64,000 bases of DNA. Origin: Marinilabiliaceae bacterium JC017. Lineage in GTDB: Bacteria > Bacteroidota > Bacteroidia > Bacteroidales > Marinilabiliaceae. The notes under the pieces are model-generated. The model was not told the DNA's origin, did not search any database, and saw nothing but the letters and a program-made list of their open reading frames with translations. The DNA lies in assembly GCA_004296775.1 (NCBI GenBank), contig RHGE01000014.1, forward strand, positions 1 to 64,000, written 5' to 3'. Below, piece by piece: positions 1 to 8,480 of this stretch (its first letter is position 1; every line of letters begins with the position of its first letter). Position numbers and translations under genes: made by a program.

Positions 1-12
1 CTTCTTCCTCAT
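1..12 (-). CDS. possible start of a gene running off the left edge
   Basis: Read leftward from position 12 the sequence is ATG followed by three basic codons (M-R-K-K), as at the start of a signal-peptide protein. Only four codons are visible, so no product can be named. The inverted repeats at 60-101 and 162-183 would lie upstream of it. Confidence 0.25.
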
Positions 13-59
13 AATTTTAAAAAACAAACTGACAGATCTGCGCAGGTTGCCTCTTAAAG

Positions 60-101
60 ACTTTCAAAGTACTCTGCATGTTTTGGGATAAATTTGAAAG
101 T
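60..101. promoter_or_regulatory. 9-bp inverted repeat, possible operator
   Basis: The arms ACTTTCAAA (60-68) and TTTGAAAGT (93-101) are exact reverse complements separated by 24 bp. They sit in the gene-free stretch 13-411, 50-90 bp upstream of the putative leftward start at 12. Function is inferred only from symmetry and position. Confidence 0.3.
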
Positions 102-161
102 AATGCATATTTTCATGTAATCAATACGGGTTTGACCGAATGCTTACAATAAAATCGAATT

Positions 162-183
162 AAATTCGGTTAAAACCGAATTT
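162..183. promoter_or_regulatory. 22-bp perfect palindrome, probable operator
   Basis: The arms AAATTCGGTT (162-171) and AACCGAATTT (174-183) flank a central AA and are perfectly complementary. A related half-site, TTTGACCGAAT, lies at 131-141. It could bind a dimeric regulator controlling a gene to the left. It does not resemble the GCAAACG half-sites found beside the LacI-type gene. Confidence 0.45.
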
Positions 184-411
184 GACTAGACTCTTCTCCT
201 AACAAACTTTAACCTGTTTTTGTATAAATGGTTAACTTCTATGCTTTAAAATTCGATTATATAACGGCTGAATGATTCTCAAAATATCATAAAACCAGTG
301 TGGACGCCTTATTGTTAGTGGGGGTAACAAAGGATAATGCTTTACCATCTATTTGAAAAAATACAAATAGGGTTTTGTCAATTATAAACTAATCAGGATT
401 CTAATGTAGTT

Positions 412-1428
412 TTATCTGGACGATGATTCTCTGGGGCGTAGTTCAGGAGTGAATATTTTTGTTTCGAATTCATCGGTGGGATGGGTTCCTTCAATGTGTC
501 TGAACAACATGCGCATGGCTTCCTGGCCAATATCGTATCCCTTTTGTTCAACGGTTGTGAGTGGAGGGTAGGTAATTGTTGCATTAGGACCATCACCGAA
601 TCCGGCCACAGCGATGTCTTGTGGAATTTTATAGCCATTCTTCTGCAATACTTGCATAACCGCAATAGCTGTTGAATCATTTACCGCAAAAACACCATCG
701 ATTTCTGGAGCTAATTCAATTATTTCATCGGCCTTGGCGAATACATCTTCACGCGTATCGCATTTAATAATGTATCTGGGATTGCATTCTAATTGATGCT
801 CTTTTAAGGCACTGCAAAAACCTTCTTTTCTATATTTACCGATGAGTAAATGCTGGGGTGCAGACAGGTGAAGAATTTTTTTACAGCCCACTGAAATAAG
901 GTGATGTGTGGCAATGCGGGCGCCTTCAAAATCATCTGCTATAACTTTATCTGAGTTAATTTCTTCACATACCCGATCAAAGAATATGATGGGGATACCA
1001 TTTTCTATTACATTTTCAAAATGGGCAAAGTCATAAGTGTTTTTACTCATTGATACTAAAATGCCGTCAACTCGATTGTCAATCATGGCCTGAATGTCGA
1101 TTACCTCCCGTTGGTAATTTTCATTGGTTTGACAAATCATGATGTTATAACCTTTCGCATAAGCGACATCTTCAATGCCACTAATTACTGAAGAGAAAAA
1201 ATGATGAACGATTTCGGGTATGATAATACCAATAGTATTTGTCCGGCTACTGCGGAGACTTAATGCTAATGCGTTAGGGCGATAATTAACTTTTTCGGCG
1301 AATGCCTGAACCAGCTGTTTTGTTTTAGGGCTAATATCAGGATGATCTTTCAACGCTCTGGATACGGTAGAGGGAGAAATACCTAAAATTTTAGCAATGT
1401 CTTTTATAGTTATCTGGTGTGATTTCAT
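412..1428 (-). CDS. LacI/GalR-family transcriptional regulator
   Basis: A 338-residue regulator of the usual LacI-family length. Residues about 7-27 form the helix-turn-helix (IKDIAKILGISPSTVSRAL), followed by a hinge helix with the NALALSLR pattern. A periplasmic-binding-protein-like sugar-sensing core starts near IGIIIPE (about residue 66) and runs to the end. It is divergent from susC, and GCAAACG-type LacI operators lie in the shared intergenic region. It probably controls the susCDE-amylase genes in response to a maltooligosaccharide or related sugar. The ligand is inferred from the neighbours, not from binding residues. In many Bacteroidota starch loci the regulator is a SusR-type sensor, so a LacI-type one is an alternative wiring. 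Confidence 0.93.
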   Translation of the reverse strand: MKSHQITIKDIAKILGISPSTVSRALKDHPDISPKTKQLVQAFAEKVNYRPNALALSLRSSRTNTIGIIIPEIVHHFFSSVISGIEDVAYAKGYNIMICQTNENYQREVIDIQAMIDNRVDGILVSMSKNTYDFAHFENVIENGIPIIFFDRVCEEINSDKVIADDFEGARIATHHLISVGCKKILHLSAPQHLLIGKYRKEGFCSALKEHQLECNPRYIIKCDTREDVFAKADEIIELAPEIDGVFAVNDSTAIAVMQVLQKNGYKIPQDIAVAGFGDGPNATITYPPLTTVEQKGYDIGQEAMRMLFRHIEGTHPTDEFETKIFTPELRPRESSSR

Positions 1429-1544
1429 TCAAAGTTAGCTTGATATCATTAACGTAGGGTAAATATAGTAAAAATAGGCATAAAACGAGGTTGGAGCTTT
1501 CGAATTGTTAGATTGATGCCATTTTGATGATCGTAATGCCTAAA

Positions 1545-1562
1545 ACATGTTTTACAACATGT
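1545..1562. promoter_or_regulatory. inverted repeat in the lacI-susC intergenic region
   Basis: The arms ACATGTT (1545-1551) and AACATGT (1556-1562) are perfectly complementary around TTAC. It is adjacent to but different in sequence from the GCAAACG operators, so it may serve a second regulator or be a hairpin of no function. Confidence 0.3.
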
Positions 1563-1571
1563 GAATTTACT

Positions 1572-1610
1572 GCAAACGTATTCGCAAACGGCACCGCAAA
1601 CGTTTGCGAA
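1572..1610. promoter_or_regulatory. cluster of LacI-type operators upstream of susC
   Basis: GCAAACG occurs at 1572-1578, 1583-1589 and 1596-1602. The last belongs to the perfect 14-bp palindrome CGCAAACGTTTGCG (1595-1608). TTCGCAAACG (1581-1590) and CGTTTGCGAA (1601-1610) also form a spaced inverted repeat. A central CG palindrome with GCAAACGTTTGC symmetry is the classic LacI/GalR-family operator form. The cluster lies about 70-100 bp upstream of the proposed susC promoter, a position that would suit activation or looping as well as repression. Confidence 0.65.
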
Positions 1611-1673
1611 GAATTTTCTGTAAATCATTGTCCATCAATGTTAAAAAGTGTTTATAATGTCATTTGTCTTTCA

Positions 1674-1681
1674 TAGTTTTG
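1674..1681 (+). promoter_or_regulatory. candidate -7 element of the susC promoter
   Basis: TAGTTTTG matches the Bacteroidota -7 consensus TAnnTTTG. The -33 region about 20 bp upstream is T-rich but has no clean TTTG. It would give an untranslated leader of about 120 nt before the susC start at 1808. Confidence 0.4.
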
Positions 1682-1807
1682 TAATGCCCTTAAGGAAATT
1701 TTCAGTGACGTTTTAAAGGTGTTATTTAAGAGTACTATCGATTTGTTATCCCAGCAAAGGACCTTTAAAAACTGAAGAATGTTTAATTATTGGTAAATCT
1801 TGGTTTT

Positions 1808-4800
1808 ATGAAAAAGCAATTGAATTTTATTAAACTCCTGTTGCTTTTCCTTGGTTGTTCATTGTTTACAAATGTTAACGCCCAGGAAATTACATTAACA
1901 GGTACAGTAACAGATGCAGCTGATGGCTCACCCTTACCAGGAGTGACTATTGCAATTAAAACTACTACCAGAGGGACCATTACTATACCCGATGGTACTT
2001 ATTCGGTTGTCGTGAATAAGGGAGAAACACTTGTTTTTTCTTTTATCGGATACACATCACAAGAGATTGTCATTGATCAGCAGCGGACATTAGATGTTGC
2101 ATTGGCGGCTGATGTTATCGGAATGGAGGAAGTGGTTGTAATTGGTTATGGTGTGGCCAAAAAGAAAGATTTGACTGGTTCTGTTCAGACAGTATCGGTA
2201 AAAGATTTTAATCAAGGTGCTATTACATCACCGGAATCGCTAATGAATGGCAAAATTGCCGGTGTTCAAATTACAGATGGAGGGGGTGCTCCCGGTAGCA
2301 GTTCAACCATTAAAATTAGAGGAGGATCGTCCTTGTCAGCTAGTAATGATCCTTTGATTATTGTTGATGGGGTTCCCCTTGATAACGAAGATGTATCTGG
2401 TATGCGGAACCCTTTAAATGTTGTTAATCCGAATGACATTGAAACATTTACTGTATTAAAAGATGCTTCTGCTACAGCTATTTATGGTAGTCGGGCTTCC
2501 AATGGTGTTATCCTTATTACTACCAAGAAAGGAAAAGGGAGTGGTTTTCATGTGGATTATGCCGGAACCTTTTCTGTTCATACTCCTACAAAGATGGTTG
2601 ACATGCTGAATGCTGATGAATACCGCAGTATGTTGGAGCAGAAATTCCCTCAAAATACAAATTTGATGGGTAAAGCATCTACTGATTGGCAAGATGAAAT
2701 TTACAGGACCTCTGTTAGTACCGATCACAATGTGGCATTATCTGGTAATATGATGGATGTGCTTCCCTATCGTGCTTCCATTGGCTACAATAACTCCAAT
2801 GGTATATTGGATAAATCAAAAATGCAACGGACCACGGCGGCATTAAATCTGAATCCTGCTTTTTTTGAAGATCACCTGAGGATTAATGCTTCTGCCAAAT
2901 ACATGTTTATAAAAAATAATTTCTCTGATGAGGATGCCATTGGTTCTGCCATTGGAATGGATCCAACTCAACAGATTAAGGCTGAGGGTTATGATGCTTT
3001 TGGAGGATATTTTGCTTGGACCGATGCAGATGGAAATCCAAATACCATTTCACCAACCAACCCGCGTGCAAGAATCGACCAAAAAGAAGACAAATCAAAC
3101 GTGAATCGTTTTATTGGTAATTTTCAGGCCGATTACAAATTTCATTTTCTTCCAGAATTACGAGCGAATCTTAATGTTGGGATGGATTATTCTACCAGTA
3201 AGGATGCTGGAGGCGTTCAAATTCCGGCTGGTTCAGCCTGGGATCCGGAAGCATGGGCCAGAGGAGGTGCTTATAGTTATTTCAAGCAGAAAAAAAGAAA
3301 CGAATTGCTTGATTTCTACCTGCAATATACGAAGGACTTATCGAATATAAACTCCAGGTTCGATGTGATGGGAGGTTATTCCTATCAACATTTCTGGAAT
3401 CAACAGGAGGATGAGGGGTATTTTAATAATCCAATAATCACGGATGGTGAAGAGGATTATGTGCGTGATGAATATATCTTGAAAAAGAATGAAAACTACT
3501 TGGTATCGTTTTTTGGAAGGGTGAATTATGTGTATAATGAAAAGTACTATCTTACTTTCACGTTAAGGAATGACGGATCATCACGTTTTGGAGAAGACAA
3601 TCGCTGGGGATTATTTCCATCGTTAGCATTGGCTTGGAATATGAAGGATGAGTCTTTTTTGCAGGATAGCTATGCTATATCTAACATGAAGCTAAGATTA
3701 GGTTATGGTGTCACCGGTCAACAGGATATTGGTCGTGATTATGGTTATTTTGGAATTTATACCCAGGGACAATCAAGTGCATCATATGTGTATTATAATT
3801 CACAAATGGGTAATTATGAAAAGATTATAAGTAGTACTTTGCGTCCAGAGGGATATGATGCTAATTTGAAGTGGGAGGAAACCACAACTTATAATATGGC
3901 TTTGGATTATGGGCTTTTAAATAACCGTTTGTACGGTAGCGTTGATGTATACCTCCGAAAGACAAAAGATTTGTTGAATGAAATTCCAATTCCGGCAGGA
4001 TCGAATCTAACTAACAGGATGTTTACTAATGTTGGCAATTTGGAAAATAAAGGTGTTGAGTTTTCTGTTAATGCTGTGGCTTTTACCAATAATGATTGGA
4101 ATTGGGAAGTAGGTGCTAACTTTACTTACAATGAGAATGAAATCACCAAGCTGACACAAGTGAATGATCCTAATTATCTCGGAGTTCCACTTGGTGATAT
4201 TTCAGGCGGAACAGGAAATCAGATTCAAATGCATCGTATCGGTTATCCAGCAGGATCCTTTTTTGTTTATGAGCAGGTATATGACGAAACCGGACGTCCT
4301 ATTGAGGGATTATATGTAGATCGAAATAAGGATGGAAAAATCGACGAAGGAGATATGTATATTTATGGTAATCCAAGTCCTAAAGTGATGATTGGATTGA
4401 ATACCTCTTTGACCTATAAAAACTGGGAATTTAGTGCTGCAGGACGTGCTAACCTGGATGTATCTGTATATAACAACATGGCTTCCAATGGAGCATTTTA
4501 TAATAAAATGCAAACCAATGGTCAGTTTTTAAGCAATATCAACAGCGATATTTTCAATACCGGTTTCAAAGAAGCACAATATTTCTCAGATTATTATGTG
4601 CAGGATGCTTCTTTTTTCCGATTGGATAATGTGTTGGTAGGATACAATTTTAGTGATTTCTTGGGGACTAAGTTGAGAATGAGGGTGTATGGAACGGTCA
4701 ATAATGTGTTTGTGATTTCCAAGTATGATGGAATTGACCCGGAAATATCAGATGGGATAGATAATGAACTATATCCACGTCCAAGAACATACATGTTTGG

Positions 4801-4819
4801 AGTAAATGTTTCATTTTAA
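1808..4819 (+). CDS. susC: SusC/RagA-family TonB-dependent outer membrane transporter
   Basis: About 1003 residues, typical for SusC. The start at 1808 is preferred because MKKQLNFIKLLLLFLGCSLF is a clean signal peptide ending near NAQ; an ATG at 1790 is in frame but adds six unlikely residues. A carboxypeptidase-regulatory-like domain (ITLTGTVTDAADGSPLPGVTI) is followed by EEVVVIGYG and a plug domain with SPESLMNGKIAGVQI and IKIRGG, then a 22-strand-type barrel ending in an aromatic residue (VNVSF). It imports oligosaccharides with TonB energy, capped by the SusD encoded 12 bp downstream. Specificity for starch fragments is inferred from the adjacent alpha-amylase. Confidence 0.95.
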   Translation: MKKQLNFIKLLLLFLGCSLFTNVNAQEITLTGTVTDAADGSPLPGVTIAIKTTTRGTITIPDGTYSVVVNKGETLVFSFIGYTSQEIVIDQQRTLDVALAADVIGMEEVVVIGYGVAKKKDLTGSVQTVSVKDFNQGAITSPESLMNGKIAGVQITDGGGAPGSSSTIKIRGGSSLSASNDPLIIVDGVPLDNEDVSGMRNPLNVVNPNDIETFTVLKDASATAIYGSRASNGVILITTKKGKGSGFHVDYAGTFSVHTPTKMVDMLNADEYRSMLEQKFPQNTNLMGKASTDWQDEIYRTSVSTDHNVALSGNMMDVLPYRASIGYNNSNGILDKSKMQRTTAALNLNPAFFEDHLRINASAKYMFIKNNFSDEDAIGSAIGMDPTQQIKAEGYDAFGGYFAWTDADGNPNTISPTNPRARIDQKEDKSNVNRFIGNFQADYKFHFLPELRANLNVGMDYSTSKDAGGVQIPAGSAWDPEAWARGGAYSYFKQKKRNELLDFYLQYTKDLSNINSRFDVMGGYSYQHFWNQQEDEGYFNNPIITDGEEDYVRDEYILKKNENYLVSFFGRVNYVYNEKYYLTFTLRNDGSSRFGEDNRWGLFPSLALAWNMKDESFLQDSYAISNMKLRLGYGVTGQQDIGRDYGYFGIYTQGQSSASYVYYNSQMGNYEKIISSTLRPEGYDANLKWEETTTYNMALDYGLLNNRLYGSVDVYLRKTKDLLNEIPIPAGSNLTNRMFTNVGNLENKGVEFSVNAVAFTNNDWNWEVGANFTYNENEITKLTQVNDPNYLGVPLGDISGGTGNQIQMHRIGYPAGSFFVYEQVYDETGRPIEGLYVDRNKDGKIDEGDMYIYGNPSPKVMIGLNTSLTYKNWEFSAAGRANLDVSVYNNMASNGAFYNKMQTNGQFLSNINSDIFNTGFKEAQYFSDYYVQDASFFRLDNVLVGYNFSDFLGTKLRMRVYGTVNNVFVISKYDGIDPEISDGIDNELYPRPRTYMFGVNVSF

Positions 4820-4831
4820 AAGTTACGAACC

Positions 4832-6463
4832 ATGAAAAAAGGAATTTTTCAAAATATAGGGCTTTTATTATTCTCTCTGATGATATTAAGCTCATGTGTC
4901 AATGATTTGGACGTGACACCCATTGATCCTAGCCAGGAAACGGCAGATAAGGTATATACGAGTGAAGAAGCTTTTGCTCAGGGATTAGCTAAGATTTATG
5001 CGGGTTTTGCTGTGTCAGGACAAGAAGGTCCTGATGGCAATGGTGATCTTAGTGGTTTTGATGAAGGACATAGTCAATATTGGCGTGGGTATTTTGTTTG
5101 CCAGGAGTTGCCAACCGATGAATGTGTGAATGGATGGTCTGATGGTAACCTGCCTAAAATGAGTCAGATTACCTGGGGAGCAAATAATGAATTTGTCCGT
5201 TCATTTTATTATCGTGCTATTTACCAGGTTTCATTAGCCAACGAGTTTATTCGTCAGGTAAATGCTGTTGGAAAAGAAGAGTGGACCAAGTTACCGCAAT
5301 ATGTGGCAGAAGCTCGTTTTTTAAGAGCTTTAGCATATTGGCATGCATTAGATTTATTTGGGAATGGGGTGCCTTTTGTAACTGAAAATGATCCTATCGG
5401 AGCCTTTTTCCCTCAACCTGCAGGTGAAAATCCTCGAGGATCAGAATTGTTTACGTTTATTGAGTCTGAGTTGTTAGATATAGTAGGAGATAACGTCGAA
5501 ACAAAATATGAATTGTTAGCCCCTCGTCAGGGTTTGGTTGGTCAGGCAGACAAAGGGGCAGCCTGGATGTTGCTGGCTAAATTGTATTTAAACCATGCTG
5601 TTTATTTGGGTAGTGAAAATGCAGATTATTATCAGAAAGCCAGGACTTATATTAATAAAGTAATTACTCAAGGTGGATATCGGTTGTTGACCGACAGTGA
5701 TAAAGCTCAGGATGATGTGTATAGCCCGTATGAATTTTTATTCCTGGCAGATAATTATCGCAGTGACGATGAGATTATTTACTCGATAAACTATGATGGA
5801 CTTTATTCCAAAACCTGGGGTGGAACAACTTACATTATGAATGCTGCTATAGGTGGAGAAATGACTCCTGGTGATTATGGAACCAATGGTGGTTGGGGTG
5901 GTAACCGAACCACTAAAGCTTTGGTGAATAAATTTGATAATGGCGATAATCGCGCCCTTTGGTTTACCGAAGGTCAGTCATTGGAAATTACCCAGCAAGA
6001 TCAATTTTCAAATGGGTATGCAGTGGTTAAGTTCAAGAACATGACCCGGGATGGTAAAACCGGATCCAATTCCACAGGTGGGTTCGCCGATATTAATGTG
6101 CCTGTTTTTCGCCTTTCCGATGCTTACTTGATGGCAGCTGAAATTGATTTGCGTCTGGATGGAACGGTTACTGCCGATAATCAGAACAGGATTAAAGAGG
6201 TCAGGGATCGTGCTGGAGCAGATATGCCTGCCAGCATTGATTTAGGTTTCATCCTGGATGAAAGGGCACGTGAACTTTACTGGGAGTGTCATAGACGAAC
6301 AGACCTGATACGTTTCGGTAAGTTTACAAGTGGTGATTATGTATGGCCATTGAAAGGTAATGATTTGAATGGGAAAGCTGTTGATGAAAAGTATAATCTG
6401 ATGCCTATTCCGTTTACTGACATTACTGCCAATCCTAATTTGAAACAGAATCCGAACTATTAA
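4832..6463 (+). CDS. susD: SusD/RagB-family glycan-binding lipoprotein
   Basis: A 543-residue surface lipoprotein. Residues 1-22 form a lipoprotein signal with lipobox LSSC. The N-terminal SusD pattern (DLDVTPIDPSQETADKVYTS) and the helical region with FLRALAYWHALDLFGNGVPF are characteristic. The C-terminus has the usual RLSDAYLMAAEI and ERARELYWECHRRTDLIRFG segments of the RagB/SusD domain. It forms the lid on the SusC barrel and helps capture the glycan. It follows susC by 12 bp and precedes the SusE-like gene by 18 bp, so the three are almost certainly one operon. Confidence 0.95.
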   Translation: MKKGIFQNIGLLLFSLMILSSCVNDLDVTPIDPSQETADKVYTSEEAFAQGLAKIYAGFAVSGQEGPDGNGDLSGFDEGHSQYWRGYFVCQELPTDECVNGWSDGNLPKMSQITWGANNEFVRSFYYRAIYQVSLANEFIRQVNAVGKEEWTKLPQYVAEARFLRALAYWHALDLFGNGVPFVTENDPIGAFFPQPAGENPRGSELFTFIESELLDIVGDNVETKYELLAPRQGLVGQADKGAAWMLLAKLYLNHAVYLGSENADYYQKARTYINKVITQGGYRLLTDSDKAQDDVYSPYEFLFLADNYRSDDEIIYSINYDGLYSKTWGGTTYIMNAAIGGEMTPGDYGTNGGWGGNRTTKALVNKFDNGDNRALWFTEGQSLEITQQDQFSNGYAVVKFKNMTRDGKTGSNSTGGFADINVPVFRLSDAYLMAAEIDLRLDGTVTADNQNRIKEVRDRAGADMPASIDLGFILDERARELYWECHRRTDLIRFGKFTSGDYVWPLKGNDLNGKAVDEKYNLMPIPFTDITANPNLKQNPNY

Positions 6464-6481
6464 CCATTAATTGTGTCAGCT

Positions 6482-8281
6482 ATGAAATATTTTAAAATAT
6501 TAACTGTTTTATTAGTTGGGGCTTTTATGTTCGCCTCATGTGAACATGATATTGATCCCAAAGTGCCTTCGGATGCTGTAAAACCTGTTTTGGAAGCACC
6601 GGCAGGAGGTGGAACCTATGTGTTAGAGAAGGTGAATGAGGAGGAGATCTTTAATACCTTCGAATGGAGTGATGCCGACTTTAAATTACCCGTAGTAGTG
6701 GAGTATGCTTTAGAGGTAGATGCTAAAGGGGGTGATTTTTCAAATCGAAAAATTATTACTCAGAGCATTGAATCTCCTCTAGCCATTAAAGTTAGTGATT
6801 TCAATAAGGGATTGCTTGCAGCAGGATTTGAAGATGGACAAGCACACGATGTAATTGTTCGTGTTGTGGCCAATAATCATCTGGCGACTGATCCCATTGA
6901 GATGAATGTAACACCATACTTTGATGCAGAACCGTGGAGTGTGATAGGTAGCGCTGTAGGGGGCTGGGATGTTAAAAATGACCAGTTCATGGCTTATGAC
7001 AAAAATAAGGATGTGTATACCATTACTTTGGATATGACTCCTGGTGATTTCAAATTCCGTGCTTCTAAGAAAGATGATGATCCATGGAAGTATAACTTAG
7101 GATTAACTGGTGATTCAAGAGTTATTGATAATGAGGAAAATGTAGAATTGACCGATGACAATGGAGCTAATATGAAGTGCTCTGGTGGTAATTATACCAT
7201 TACTTTGGATGTTAAAGGTAAAAAATTCACTATTGTCCAAAATTCTGCCGGCGAGTACACCAATTGGGCACAAGCTAAAGTAGAAGCTGTTGGAACGGCC
7301 GTAAGTGGTGATAATGCTGATGCTTCGGATGATTTGATTTGGAGTTTTGGAAAGGTATTATTAGCCGATGCTGAAGGAAAACCTTCCGTTGATGGAACGA
7401 AGTATACATGGACCTGGACAGGAATTGTATTGGAAGCAGATCAGGGATTCAAGGTTAGAAATTTCAATCATGAATCAACACCGGCCAGTGGATTGCAATT
7501 CGATGCAGGATTTAGTGCAGTAGATGTAGCTAATAGTTCAGATAAAGTAAAAGATGGAGGTGATGGTAACATCGCTGTATCTGAAAAAGGGGAATATGTT
7601 GTTACTTTAGAAATTGATGCTGCTAGTGGGGACGTTAAAAAGCTTGTCATTAAAGAGTATGTTAAATTTCCTTCTCAAATCTATTTTGTAGGAACTGTTA
7701 ATGGATGGGACAATGCAAATCCTCATTATGTCGGTCCTCAGGATGCAGAGAATGGCGTGCATTACGGTTTTATCACCGCAGCTGATGATACAGAAATTAA
7801 AATTCTGAATAATCCTGGATCATGGGATGGATATGGACGTGGTGATGAAGCAGGAAAGCTTGCTGCCGGAGGAGATAATGTAATTATTAAAGATCAACCT
7901 GGATATGATGGAGCAGGACAATACATTGTTAAAATGAATTTGTCCGAACTAACCATTGAGTTGGTGAAAATCACTCATGTGGCTGTTGTTGGAGATGCAG
8001 CGAATGAGGGGTGGCCAAATGATGATGATGGAACTAATCAAGGTGTTGAGTTGACCTATGATGCGGCTAATAAGAAGTTTGCAGGCACTGTTACCTTTAA
8101 AGCAGGTGGAGCCTGGAAGTTCAGGTTTAATAAAACCTGGGACTATAACCTTGGTAATAATGACAAGGATCTGACTAAACTTAATTTTGGAGGGGATAAT
8201 TTTGATTCTCCCGGAGCAGGAGAAAAGACGGTAAGTTTATTCCTTGAATCAAAGGATCAGTATAGTGCGACCGTAGAATAA
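6482..8281 (+). CDS. susE: SusE/SusF-like multidomain glycan-binding lipoprotein
   Basis: About 599 residues from the ATG at 6482; a GTG at 6473 is in frame but the signal MKYFKILTVLLVGAFMFASC fits the ATG. The lipobox is FASC. Residues about 25-155 match the SusE N-terminal domain (VPSDAVKPVLEAPAGGGTYV). At least three beta-sandwich modules follow, each opening with a pattern such as WSVIGSAVGGWD, IYFVGTVNGWD or VAVVGDAANEGWP and containing aromatic-rich W-K-Y/F-R-N segments, as in starch-binding modules of SusE and SusF. It probably holds alpha-glucan at the cell surface. It is the last gene before a strong terminator, so it likely ends the susCDE transcript. Confidence 0.85.
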   Translation: MKYFKILTVLLVGAFMFASCEHDIDPKVPSDAVKPVLEAPAGGGTYVLEKVNEEEIFNTFEWSDADFKLPVVVEYALEVDAKGGDFSNRKIITQSIESPLAIKVSDFNKGLLAAGFEDGQAHDVIVRVVANNHLATDPIEMNVTPYFDAEPWSVIGSAVGGWDVKNDQFMAYDKNKDVYTITLDMTPGDFKFRASKKDDDPWKYNLGLTGDSRVIDNEENVELTDDNGANMKCSGGNYTITLDVKGKKFTIVQNSAGEYTNWAQAKVEAVGTAVSGDNADASDDLIWSFGKVLLADAEGKPSVDGTKYTWTWTGIVLEADQGFKVRNFNHESTPASGLQFDAGFSAVDVANSSDKVKDGGDGNIAVSEKGEYVVTLEIDAASGDVKKLVIKEYVKFPSQIYFVGTVNGWDNANPHYVGPQDAENGVHYGFITAADDTEIKILNNPGSWDGYGRGDEAGKLAAGGDNVIIKDQPGYDGAGQYIVKMNLSELTIELVKITHVAVVGDAANEGWPNDDDGTNQGVELTYDAANKKFAGTVTFKAGGAWKFRFNKTWDYNLGNNDKDLTKLNFGGDNFDSPGAGEKTVSLFLESKDQYSATVE

Positions 8282-8296
8282 GTTTATGATATTTAT

Positions 8297-8335
8297 AACT
8301 AAAAAAGCTACCTCTATGGTAGCTTTTTTAGTTTT
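8297..8335 (+). terminator. intrinsic terminator after the SusE-like gene
   Basis: A 16-bp perfect stem, with left arm 8297-8312 ending GCTACC and right arm 8318-8333 starting GGTAGC, has a 5-nt loop and is followed by T-rich sequence. It separates susCDE from the amylase gene. Confidence 0.9.
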
Positions 8336-8480
8336 TTGTACTAATCCTTTTTTTAGCAAGAGGAGGTATCGAAAACTGACTCATTATTTTTTAAGCGGTG
8401 TGTGGATTGTTTGTTGAGGCCATGAAAGCTGCTATTTTATTACAAAAACAAGACTTTACTAAACTCTTAAAATCAGAAAT

